A DNA stretch of 21,208 nt from Paraglomus occultum. Lineage: Eukaryota; Glomeromycota; Glomeromycetes; Paraglomerales; Paraglomeraceae. The position numbers and the translations under genes are program-made. The notes beneath the pieces were generated by a model that made no database searches, was not told where the DNA came from, and saw nothing but the letters and a program-made list of their open reading frames with translations. The first letter of the stretch is position 1. The number at the start of each line of letters is the position of its first letter. The stretch spans positions 1 through 21,208 of the forward strand of contig CAJVPJ010000594.1 of assembly GCA_910592205.1 (NCBI GenBank), read 5' to 3'. This document shows positions 9,901 through 20,534 of this stretch, piece after piece.

Positions 9901-10310
9901 GAACGAAGAAATGGCACTGCACACACGCACTAAATAAAATGGGTTCTGAGAAGATTTACAAAATAAAAAATTGTTTTTAATGAAGAAAAAGAACTACTTG
10001 TCCCGAATGCATGACCCATCAATGTTTTCGGTGAACTCCTTTTTTGAATTATCTTATTTGGGAAACAATTTTTTATCGTCTTTGTATTCGTTGAAACTAC
10101 AAAGTAGCTTCACAGTTATCAATGTCATTAAATAAACCTGATTACGTTAAAGTCAAATTCTGACCCCAATATCTGATATAATACAATGTTTGCGTTAACT
10201 TACAGTATATAGTAGACTAAATTGTCATATGTGTATAGCATGTAATCCTACATCTTATTGTACAATACAAATTATAGATTAGACCATATATAGTGCGTAA
10301 TATGATAAAA
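6961..10310. other. Intergenic region between the two minus-strand genes
   Basis: No confident gene is seen. Open frames here are short (under 100 codons), lack recognisable motifs and do not join through good splice sites. Most of it is AT-rich; 9480-9940 is visibly richer in G+C and pyrimidine runs. The region should hold the promoter of the TPR-LRR gene (left part) and the 3' UTR of the histidine kinase (right end). I found no tRNA or other structured RNA gene. Confidence 0.5.
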
Positions 10311-13300
10311 TTAATTCTCACCCAACCACTCATTCAGCTTCTCCTTCAATTGTTTTATCCTGAGCGGTTTGGTTAGATAGTCATTCATACCCGCCTCCAG
10401 ACATTGTTCGCGTATCTCTGCTATTGCGCATGCGGTCAACGCAACGATTGGAAGCGTTTGAAATTCTGGATTTATCGATCTGATTGCTCGTGTTGCTTCA
10501 AATCCTGACATAACGGGCTAAGTTTTAGGATATACGTAACGAGAACGATTAATATACCTTTTAAAACATCATCAACTGTATATACCATCAATTGCCTTAC
10601 CATAGCACAGTCCATCAAAATCAACGATATCCCCAGTTTGAACTCTAACGACTGAGAACTATCCATGCTGCTGGTTTGGCTGTTCTCATACTGCGTTCGT
10701 ATCAAGTCCACAGCTTCTTTTCCGTTTGCTGCCGTTAAATAAGTATAACCTAATTTATCCAACTGGGTTTTGACGATCTAGACAAATAACAATAATCAGA
10801 TTATTTCTTATTAAACAGCAGCAGGAAGTCATTAACTAAAAACATACTTTGAGGTTGATCGCATTATCATCCTAGTATTATTATAAACAAATAAACTTGT
10901 TTAGATAACACAACAAATATTTGACGTCAAAAGTCAATAACAGAAATGATGAATAATTACCACGCAGAGAATACATTTAGAAACCCTGCTCCTTGACGTG
11001 CGTGCTCTTTCTTCGCTACCCGATTGATCCTTCAATTCACTATAAGCGGATCTCTTCATTGGAACAAGCTGCGTGCCGACAATTTTGGACTTGGACTTGC
11101 TCTCATCTTTTGAGGATGGCATAACGCCCCGAACTATGACTTGTTCCTTTATATCTCTTTTCCCTGAACGATAGACCGCAGGTCGATTATGATTGTAGAA
11201 TTTACTGTACGTCGACAAACTAGTTCTTTCCATTTCTTTACTATCTGCATCTTTAGGCTTGACCAAAAACATGTCGAAATCGGAGACACAATCCATTATA
11301 CACTTGTGAGTTACTGGTTTGCAGATAGCCGCGACATTTGTTCCTAGTTTCTCGATCATACTCTTTCCAACCTTGTGACCTTCGACTGACCAAAACACCA
11401 TCAATACAATTGATAGCCCATTTCCATAAATACGTTTAAGCTCTTTGGCTGCGTTCTCAATTTCGACAGCGTCATTATTTCTCACGCTCAAAAAAGCCAA
11501 ATCGCACATATGCTCACCGTCCTTCTTGTGTTTTTTGGCCGCTTCTAGCGCTCTTGTACAATCTGCGTACGTATATACTTTTTCAACACTCCCCTTAATC
11601 AATGTAGCGTATGCTGATCTTGCTGTTTCCACAGGGTCGATTATAAGAACATTTCTAGCATGATTCGGCTGACCTTGCAAGTTGGACCTATCATCCCGCG
11701 ACGGTAGCTTTGGTATTGACGACAATGATGTATCCTCAATAATCCATGTGAACCAGAATTTGCTTCCTATGCCGATTTTACTATCAACTCCAATTTTACC
11801 ACCATTTAGTTCAACTAGACTTTTGCATAGAGAGAGACCTAGACCAGTTCCATCTCGACCTCGAGTCATCGAAGCGTCTCCTTGCGAAAAATTTTCCCAA
11901 ATATGCTTAATCGATGCCGGATCAATACTAAATTTTAATTAAACCATGAGATACGATACGCGGGGTGTAAAGACGGAAGAAGCACGAAACAGAAATAGCA
12001 TCTCATCTTACCCAACGCCAGTGTCAGATACTTCCACACATAAAAGTTTGTTCGAGTCAGGGTTATCATCCACCATCATGTCTTCGCCGTTTCTTATTGA
12101 TAGTTTTATTACAATTTCGCCATTATCTGTGAATTTGATTCTATAAATTTAATAATCGTTAGAAACGTATCCACGGAAAGCTCATTAAGTGTAGCAAAAC
12201 GAGTGACATTCTTACGCGTTTGATAACAGATTCATTATCACTTGTTGTAACCTCTCTGGATCCGTTTTTACATATCTCGAGAGAGTCTCCGGGTCGTATA
12301 GAACAATCAATTCAAGCTCCTTTGCGCCAACACGCTCACCAAACGTTGTCACCGTCTTCTCTACAAGCGCCCATAAATCAAAGACTCGGTTTATCAAAGT
12401 AAGCTTTTGCGCGTCCAGCTTGGCTGTATCTAGGATATCATTTACTACTGACATAACCACATCGGATGCGCGGGACATTACTTCAACCATATCTTGTTGT
12501 TCAGCTGTAAGCTGTGTTCCTTCAAAAGCAGAAAGCGCTCCAGTAATTGTTCCTAACAGGTTACGAAGTTCTGTTAATTGTTAAAAAAAAAGTTATGATC
12601 GTTATTTACTTGTGATCGACTGGCATGAGGTAACAAGACCTTTCTTCCTTACCGTGAGATGTACCGGCCAATATCTGGCCCTTTGTTCTGTTAGTCTCTT
12701 CGATGGCCTTTACTTGTGCCTCTTGCTTTAATTTCTTTTCGACGAGGATGGCATGACTGATGGCTAAACTTATTTGGTTTGAGACCTGATGCAAAAAATT
12801 CGTCTCGGACTCTGTCCACTTGTGATATGGTTGTCGGTAAGCAATTATCCAGCCCCATGGTGATGATTTTAAATAAATGGCGGCGCTGAGAAAGGACACG
12901 CGTTGATTCAATACTTTTGATTCACAGTCTGAACAAGATGTTATATCACTTAACAACGAGTCTGGTTCTATATGCCCATCGCAGTGATGAAGCAAAAGCC
13001 TAGGATTCGTCGCCGGCGAAAAATCTGTAGTTGTTTCAGTTTGCTGCTGTTCCTCATGGAATATGCGGCCAACAATCTCTATACTGTTATCCATTGGAGA
13101 CAATGAAGCTGCCATCACTTTACCGCCAATACTCTCGTTCTCGGAAATATCCTGTATTATCAGTAAAGAATCACATATCAAAACCTTCTTTATTTCCGAG
13201 ACCGCCGTGTCAAGTGTTTCCTGTATTCCAAAACCGGAATGAATTTTGTTGCTGATCGTAAATAACAACTGCTTGATTTCAAGCTGATGCTGCTGTTCTG

Positions 13301-16300
13301 CCATGAGTTGACGACGGACATGAGAAAGTTTGAGATTCACATGAATACGAGCCATAAGTTCGCGAGCATTAAACGGTTTAATGATATAGTCATCTGCACC
13401 CTTTTCCAACCCTACGAATACAGAAAAGTTGAGAAACGTATTTCAAGGTAATAACTTTCACACGCAATGCCTTACCTTCAATACTGGCTTCTCCCGATCG
13501 AGCTGATAGTAAGATCACCGGAATCGCCTGTGTTGCTGGATTACCGCGAAGTGCCTTCAGTAACTCAAAGCCGTCCATGTTTGGCATCATAACATCTATT
13601 GAGCAAAAAAAAGTTACTACAAAAACGTCTTGTAATTTACATTCCATTATTTACTAGGAGTAAAATCTCACCGCTTAGAATTAGGTCAGGCAACCGCTGT
13701 GAATTTCTTACGATTTTAAGTGCTTCATATCCATCAGCAGCACAGATACAAGCGAATTGCTTCTCGATCAAAGTGTTTAAATAGTTTCTATAATATATTA
13801 CCATAAATGTTTACGGTCTGGTATTATAATACATAACATGAAGCGAATTCACATACGCACATACCTCATGTCTGCATTATCATCGACAACTAGAATATAT
13901 TTTCTTGTAGCCTCAAATTCAACGTCACTAGGTTTCATACGCAATGCTGACCGCTCGTCCGCTCTTGGTGATGAGGTAAACGACAAGCTTTCATAATCGA
14001 TTTGCATCGGACTATGTTGATAATCTCCCTCGGACGTTTGTGGACTAGAAGACTCTGACTCTCGTACACGTTGCATACACTCGTACAAATACAAGTTTAT
14101 ATTCAAATTAATTTGTTCTCGATATTCTGCATTGAGTTTAGATTCATCTCTTTTGCTTTTCAAATAAACTTGTTTCCGGGGAAGATGATCAGATCCGGAA
14201 GGAAGCCAAACGCGGAAAGTAGAGCCAACATTCAATTGGGATTTAACAGAGATTTCGCCGCCATGCCGTGTGACGAATTCTTTAACGAGAGCAAGACCAA
14301 TCCCGGTGCCTTCGTAATGACTACGTGATTGTTGCGACTCGACACGATAAAAGCGCTGGAAGATATTCGAAAGATGGTTGTCTGCGATGCCAACACCTAA
14401 GATTGATGACCCATAAGTATTATTGCTTGCTTTCAATAAATTGACATTCTGAATTCATGTATTGCTTGATTATACCTGTGTCGGATACTTCGAGGACTAC
14501 CCCTTCTTTATTTCCGTTTCTCTCTACAAGTAATCGAACAGTTACCCCACCAGTCTGTGTATAATTAAATGCATTCGAACCTAAAAAATGACAAATTGGT
14601 TAGAAAAAATAACATAAAGCTCGTCATGTCAGTTTTACTTGATTTGTATCGCTTACATAGGTTAAATAGTATCTTTTCATACATGTCTTGATCTAAAAAC
14701 ATTTTCTGATTTATTTGACAGAGCTCTTCGTCACTAGGAATATCAAGCTTATAATATAGACCAAGGGCTTTAGCCATACTTTCGAAACTGGCTGCCAACT
14801 CTACTGTCAACTTTGCAATGTTCGTGGCGCAAAAACATGCGTGAATTCGACCTGCTTCTATGTGAGCGAACTGATTTAGAACAGGTGTTAAACTCTATGA
14901 TCGAGATGCGATATAGCGTCGACGTTCTCTACTACTTACTTGAAGCAAGCTATTTATTAAGCTAAGTAATCTTCGATAGTTGTTCTGAATTAACTTGAGA
15001 TAATTTAATACTGGAGATTTTTTGGGACATAGCTCTATTCCTTCTTCCAAAGGTGAAAGCATAAGAGTCAACGGACCTACAGGATAATTGCAAGTCGTTG
15101 GTATCACAGGTCGATGTAAAAAAAAAACAAGTCTCGATTCGTAAACGTACATACTTCGTAATGAATGACTGATATTTTCAAAAAAGGCAATTTTTTGTCT
15201 ATCCAATTCGGCCAGCATGTTTCTTTGTCTTTGTTCTTCTTTCCGCAATACAGCGTTTGTAAAAACAAAACTCACATGCTTAACGATGAGCTATGTCAAT
15301 AGAATAAAGTTTCAATAAAAACTAAATATATGCAAACGCGTAACTTACAATAAGCATACCTGGAAAAATTCCTCATAATCCTTATCGAGCGCTCTATGTT
15401 TATTGATACCACATATCATTACGGCTGTCAATACGTCTTTTCCACCAGAAATTGAAGTCACTGGACATAATAAGGTTCGTGATTCATCGGGTAACTGTAT
15501 AATTACATTGCCGCTACTGCACATTGCGCGTTCTACTGGCCATGGTACAGCATTGGTTGAATATGAATCCAAATGAACAATATCACCCTCGGAATCGGGC
15601 ATGACTATTACATCGGGCGTCTTTAACAAATCGTCAGGTATATCTCTACTAGATTGTCCATGTATATACATATACTCTTCAGTTCCGTCGGCTTTTTTGA
15701 CACACACTAGATCATTATCAAATGTTGTGGCTTCTAAACGAGCTCTTTTTGCAACTCCATCGTCGTTCTGGTTCTCCACAAGATAAATGATAGTATATGG
15801 TATATCGGCATTGTTTCGGAGAATTTTAGTGAGAGAATGACAAGAATTTTCAACAGATGTTATTCCTGTGTGTGTGAATTGTATAACGCACAAGTATGAG
15901 TATAAGATCAAGTGAAATTTCACAACATATGACATAATGGAATCAGCTCAAATAATTGCCTTGCGTTCCATTGGACAGCTTCCTGAACGTTTCCAGCCTT
16001 CTGTTCATTAGTACGCTTTTCGTTGTTTCGTGCGCAAAGGCAACCGTTCCTCCTATTTCCCCAGTGTCAGTATATAGCGGACTGTGACTGTAACTAAAGT
16101 ATGCTTCTTCTTTATAACCCGATCGAATAAGCGGCATGCAGCAATCTTCAGAATATTGGCCCTGTCCTTTTAAAGTTCTGTAACGCAGACAATGTCAGAA
16201 AAACACCCAAGAATAGATATGACGGTTTCTCTGATTACTCGATCAGATGTTCATACATACAACTCAAATATCGGTACGAGAACGTCGCGTAATTCAGAAT

Positions 16301-16817
16301 ATGTGTGTGTCGCCGATGTCCCTATGCCTACAGTTATTTTGTTATTACACGTAGCGTAGGGCAAATCCATATGATACAGTATACTTACAAGGATGATTTG
16401 CCTGAATGATCTGTATCCACACTGACAATAATAGAGAGACAAGTAGTTGATCAGATAGACAGAAAGCAAAGCAACCGGTTTTCGCTATTGTTTTACGCAC
16501 ACTTACTCTGGTTGTATATAAAAATCCTATCATGCCCAATAAATAACACCATCGGAAACACGGCATTGAGACACAAATCCTAAGCATTAACGGAACCCTA
16601 GTTTAATACAAAGAATGTTGACTAATTTTTTAATTCGCTCTTACCATTCATTACTCACAGTTAAGATTTTCAACCAGCGAGGCCAACTGTCCATAGGCCC
16701 CAATGGAGTAGACGCCCAATCAAAGTTACGCACTATCTCTGCTACAGACTGCTCACCATCAAGGTTGTTCGAGTCTTCGTCTGAAATTGTGTCTGCGACA
16801 GGTGTAGAGTTAGACAT
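10311..16817 (-). CDS. Dual hybrid histidine kinase (PAS-GAF-HK-REC-GAF-HK-REC-REC), 20 exons
   Basis: Sensor of a multistep phosphorelay: ATP-driven His autophosphorylation, then transfer to receiver Asp. I joined 20 exons in phase: 16817-16659, 16579-16507, 16421-16389, 16327-16261, 16177-15960, 15865-15360, 15290-15155, 15076-14940, 14870-14657, 14580-14476, 14396-13865, 13787-13672, 13595-13476, 13411-12653, 12570-12216, 12140-12012, 11927-10961, 10871-10848, 10777-10601, 10517-10311. They total 5034 nt, 1677 residues plus stop. Domains: PAS (about 25-175); GAF (184-350); HisKA H394; HATPase N513/N517, DTGVG 548-552, GTGIGL 579-584; REC1 D721/D722, D766, K817; GAF (about 846-1035); HisKA H1058; HATPase N1176, DTGVG 1216-1220, GTGLGL 1246-1251; degenerate REC (1312-1435); Ser/Lys-rich linker; REC3 D1543/D1544, D1606, K1659. 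No transmembrane segment or HPt domain, so a soluble sensor needing a separate HPt partner. Start: first ATG after an in-frame TGA. From memory, dual-kinase hybrids occur in early-diverging fungi; the PAS-GAF front resembles bacterial sensors. Confidence 0.9.
10848..10871 (-). other. 24-nt microexon encoding DDNAINLK of the last receiver
   Basis: Flanked by CTAG (3' splice site) and GTATGT (donor), this phase-0 exon of eight codons supplies the acidic pair (D1543, D1544) of the C-terminal receiver. Joined to 'KCILCV' upstream and 'IVKTQLDKLGYTY' downstream it gives a standard receiver start. Without it the receiver would lose its metal-binding residues. Confidence 0.85.
15866..15959 (-). other. 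GC-AG intron of the histidine kinase gene
   Basis: Between the PAS exon (ending 15960) and the first GAF exon (starting 15865) there is no usable GT donor. AAG|GCAATT as a GC donor and CACACAG as acceptor give a 94-nt intron that joins '...TFRKLSNGTQ' to 'GITSVENSCHSL' in phase. That is the expected PAS-to-GAF linker of this kinase type. All 18 other introns of the model are GT-AG. Confidence 0.75.
16389..16421 (-). other. 33-nt microexon in the PAS-domain region
   Basis: Acceptor TTGTCAG and donor GTAAGT bound 33 nt. Joined to its neighbours it reads 'IYNQMWIQIIQANHPCIGT', matching the 'LYNDAYxPILGxKHPxxLG' pattern of this PAS subtype residue for residue in spacing. It enters and leaves in phase with its neighbours. 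Confidence 0.8.
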
Positions 16818-17077
16818 TAGGATTAATCCAGAGTTTCAGTTTGGCCGTACATCGAACGAGTGAGAGAGAGTTAAAGCAATGGCGAGCAATTAATTCTATT
16901 ACAAAGGGTGAAGTAATAACATTATGGGTTTTTTATAAACCAAAAAAAGTTCCTTCGCCCAGACCAGCCTAGGCGGATCGTGCGTGCAATCGTATGTTTC
17001 ACTAGCTGCGAGTAAATGAACACAAGATTATGCGTATACATTGCGTTACCCGTAAAAAGGTGTTTTTTGAAATGAAC

Positions 17078-17170
17078 GATGTAAGTCCGACCGGATTGAT
17101 AAAAATTCCGGTACATATGCTGTATTAGTATGTAAATCCATCATTGTGATGTAAATCTCGCCGGATTGAC
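17078..17170. repeat. Imperfect 23-bp direct repeat
   Basis: A sequence beginning GATGTAAGTCC and ending CCGGATTGAT (17078-17100) recurs with about five mismatches as GATGTAAATCT...CCGGATTGAC (17148-17170), 70 bp downstream. The function is unknown; it could be a paired regulatory site upstream of the histidine kinase or chance. Confidence 0.4.
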
Positions 17171-18657
17171 ATATGTGTCACATAGCAACAACGACGTGCG
17201 TGGAATTCACACGGGTGAAGAGAAAATATACAACACATATAGTCAAAAAGCCAAACTTTTATGCATACCAGTATTTACATTCACTTACTGTAATTGGATG
17301 AATAATGTTTACAGTGCTCTGGTTGTTTATAAAATTTCGAATCATACTATACAATGACAATAAAAAGAATTTCTAATTACCGTAAGGTTATAATCAACTC
17401 GGCCAGCTTGATCTTGATCACAAAGCGATCTTGCGATAATCCGGGAAAGTTGAGCTGTTTTTGGAAGATAGATGCATATGCGTAGTAATTGTATATTCAT
17501 CGAGCCAATTAAATTTAGAAATTGATAGCTAATATCTGGTGCTTAGTGGCTTGGTGATGCTGTGCAGTGATGATGATTTACGAAACAGTATGATTATGTA
17601 ATCAAATTATCTCATCGTTTTTACACAGCCAACGCTAAACTGATTGACTCGGACGGGGAACACGAACCATAGCTACATGTACACAATAAGTCCGGTTCAA
17701 TGAAGGTCAACGTTTTTTTATGAACCACTTCATCCAATGATCTAACGAAGAAGTATCAAACCCACTAATAAATAACCCACTTTCCCTAAACCGGCATGAT
17801 CAATAAATATAAACGAAGTTACAACTACAACAGCTCTCGATAGCAGCCAGATTTTAGTGTCGACATTATATACTCTGCTAAAGTAGCAGATACGCATAGA
17901 GAATTTTATTAACTTTGAAACTAGTAGAAAACGGTTGTTTTAACAGAAATTATGTGAGTTTATGTAAATTCGTCATAGAATAAAAGTCAAATTTAACGAA
18001 ATTATTCGGCGAAAGGATTTTCGTTGTTAAACGGAATAGTTAAATATATACTGTGTGAGAGCAAAAGCTTTTGGTTTATTTTGCCCAGAACTGCTGCATA
18101 AAAATTAACAGAAATTTATCAAATGAAGATTACAATTTAAATTTTTATGGAAGTGATGCCCTGTGCAAAACGGATTTTTTTTTTTTCGAAATGTGGAGTG
18201 GATATTTTATATGTTTTGGTGTAATGTAGTTTATCCAGCGTGTGGACGTATTGCTTGTGATCTTTCTCAAATGCGCGATTCAGGATTTTTCCCGGAAAGT
18301 GTTATTCGCCTTTCCGATATATCTCCTTTATTAGAATGTTGATTTTTCTTTTCAGCAAACTTTACATAACTGAACTACGTTCAGCAAAGCCATTTGAAAG
18401 GAGAATATCTAAAAGACCATTTGTTTATGGTTTGTTGGCAGATAATCGCCTCTTAGTACCGCATTCTCAGACAAATAATAAAACTGTTCTCACTCCTCGA
18501 ATGCATTTCATACTCTAGGTCAGACTGGACTCTAGCCTCGCAAAAGCCTTGTCTAACACCGGTTACCTCTGCAAACCTGAATCTAGCTTAGTTAATTATA
18601 AGACGTTTAACAACGATCTGCTTCTCTAACGGGTCAATTGTTTGCAAAATACTAGCC

Positions 18658-18913
18658 ATGTTCGTTATTCTCTTTGTTGCATTTCTGACTCTGTTTAATC
18701 TCACAACTTGTTGACGGACTTTGTCACTTTAGTTAACGAGACTCCAACAGAGAAGGTAAGTTTTCAGAGAATATTTACATTTGTCGTTAAATCCAATCTA
18801 ATAGATTATGTAAATTTTGAACTGTATATTTGCAGACGTTTCCATCCGTTTCTGTTAAATTTATTGAACGTAAAGCGTCAATCAAATCTGTAAAATTATT
18901 GGTGCGGTCTTAA
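18658..18913 (+). other. Possible small spliced ORF with signal-peptide-like start
   Basis: ATG at 18658 opens a hydrophobic 18-codon stretch (MFVILFVAFLTLFNLTTC) ended by TGA. Downstream, GAGAAG|GTAAGT (donor at 18756) and TTTGCAG (acceptor ending 18835) define a credible 80-nt intron whose flanking exons join in frame and run to TAA at 18911. Linking the hydrophobic start to these exons would need a 23-nt GT-AG segment (18710-18732) to be removed, which is doubtful. These exons could instead be 5' remnants of the kinase gene that follows. Confidence 0.2.
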
Positions 18914-19676
18914 TGTGCGACGTAACACAATTATGGTCCATTACTTCAGTACTTGTTCAAACGATGTCGTCGTCATCATTGTCGTTAGTTCCAGGAATAT
19001 GCATAATCCAGCAATTGACAACTTAGTACAATCGTCTTTGAGAAGCGAAGATAAATCCTTAAGACTTGAATGGATATCTTGCCCAGATATTATCGACACA
19101 GAGCCAACTCAAATTGACAACGTCTATTATGCTTTAAAACAATGTTATGTACTTCTATTATTTGGAAGGAGTGAAGAATGTACGGCAACACTTGTGAGTG
19201 AGTTCGCTAGAATATACTCACTTCCAACGCACAATTATAATAATGATGTTAGTCGCTTTAGACGATATTACACATGGCTAAAAAGTCGCAACGGCTGGAT
19301 ATATGGATTTACTGAATATAATGACAATTACTACATGGTCGCTCATAGAGACTTTTACGATCTTTATTCTCTCTATGGATTCTGCTCCGCGTGTGGAATG
19401 CTCCGATGTAGCCCAGTGTGGTGCATATGCGGACATAAAGAATTATCCAATGGATGGACCAGTAACAATAAGCAACTCGATGAGTTTATCAAGAAGTCTC
19501 AATTACAAACAAACTCGGCAAATGATGTCTATTTGGAATGGATTCCATATGATTATCTTATTTATCTAGTTTAAGTTCGTCTTCAGATGGACACAATTAA
19601 ACTAGTGGCTTCTGCACGGATTAAATTGACTCCACTTGAAATAACAGATGAGACAGATGATTTATATTATGAAAAG

Positions 19677-19747
19677 GTGAATTCATATGAATATATTTGT
19701 TTATCAATTAATTTAATAAATATTGACTTGTGTATGGTTTTCACTAG
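19677..19747 (+). other. Normal-size intron in the second N-lobe module
   Basis: AAG|GTGAAT donor and TTTTCACTAG acceptor enclose 71 nt. Joining gives 'DDLYYEK|LCNEHPDILTTDVWI' in phase 0, a continuous alpha-C to beta4 segment. It is the reference for the much shorter interruptions at the same position in the later modules. Confidence 0.75.
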
Positions 19748-20185
19748 TTATGTAATGAGCATCCAGATATTCTTACCACAGATGTTTGGATTACTATTGG
19801 ATTTACATATGATGCAAACAAGCAAATGTATTGCCTAATAAAAGAATATAATGGGAATGGTTTATGTCTGGCATGCACATGTACACGTCGAATAGAATCC
19901 AATATAAAAGCATTCTGTTATACATGTAAAATACCAACACCTTTTGATTGGACAACTGGCAACAAGTCTTTGGATTTATTTATTATGAAATCATGGAAAA
20001 ATATGACAAGCATGTGGGATCCTTATATACAATGGATAGAGTACTCCCTGTTGACAGATATGCAAGAGGTAACATCACCATGTCATCACACACTTGTAGC
20101 AAAATGGTTGGAACCAACAGCAGATGGAGGGACAAAAGTGATGCTTAAGCAAATAGGTGATACTCAGTCACTTGATTTTGATCAG

Positions 20186-20203
20186 GTAAATTATCTCACA
20201 TAG
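20186..20203 (+). other. 18-nt GT-AG segment at the alpha-C position of the third module
   Basis: CAG|GTAAAT...CACATAG|ATA encloses 18 nt ending in an in-frame TAG. Removing it gives 'SLDFDQ|ITQDYPTILTPENIW', whose spacing to the following 'GLTQDP' is close to that of the other modules. Its position and phase (0) match the 71-nt intron in the previous module. Confidence 0.5.
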
Positions 20204-20534
20204 ATAACCCAAGACTACCCAACAATATTAACCCCTGAGAATATTTGGATAGTTGGACTTACTCAAGATCCATCTACTCAAGTTTATTATTTGGTTTCCT
20301 ACTATGTACTATGACATACATGAATTTGTTAAACAATTTGATATGGTAATGGGTGAGCATATGCCATATACTGACTTTGATGAAATCAAAGAGATTGGAG
20401 TTGGTGGTTATGGAACAGTTTATATGGCTTGGTATAAAAATGTTTCAAAAGTATGGCATGGACGTATGTCAGAAACTGTTGTATTAAAACGCTTTAAGGA
20501 TTTTGATCAAAGGCCAGAATTATTTGTTAATGAG

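Larger units (their letters stand above)
16818..18932. other. Divergent upstream region between histidine kinase and kinase pseudogene
   Basis: Just over 2 kb without a confident gene. Open frames are short and featureless. It should contain the promoter of the minus-strand histidine kinase and whatever remains of the promoter of the plus-strand kinase. Visible elements are a 23-bp imperfect direct repeat (17078 and 17148), a run of 12 T at 18175-18186, and a weak spliced small ORF near 18658-18913. I saw no tRNA or transposon ends. Confidence 0.5.

Noticed and set aside
9491-9937. Overlapping plus-strand open frames as small genes
   Set aside because: Composition is driven by CT-rich sequence; no motif, no coherent splice structure and no family resemblance.
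12606-12650. Tail 'GKEERSCYLMPVDHK' as the end of a separate histidine kinase gene
   Set aside because: It is intron read-through. A GTAAGG donor at 12652 and a TTAACAG acceptor ending 12571 rejoin SH|ELRNLLG exactly.
19197-19213. GTGAGT...CTAG, a 17-nt GT-AG segment in the first kinase module
   Set aside because: The frame is continuous and sensible with it retained, and removing it runs into a stop shortly downstream.
19569-19586. An 18-nt GT-AG segment covering the TAA in the second kinase module, as another tiny intron
   Set aside because: Removing it shortens the pre-glycine-loop segment by six residues relative to the other two N-lobes. Keeping it aligns the TAA with a conserved Glu, so a nonsense change is simpler.
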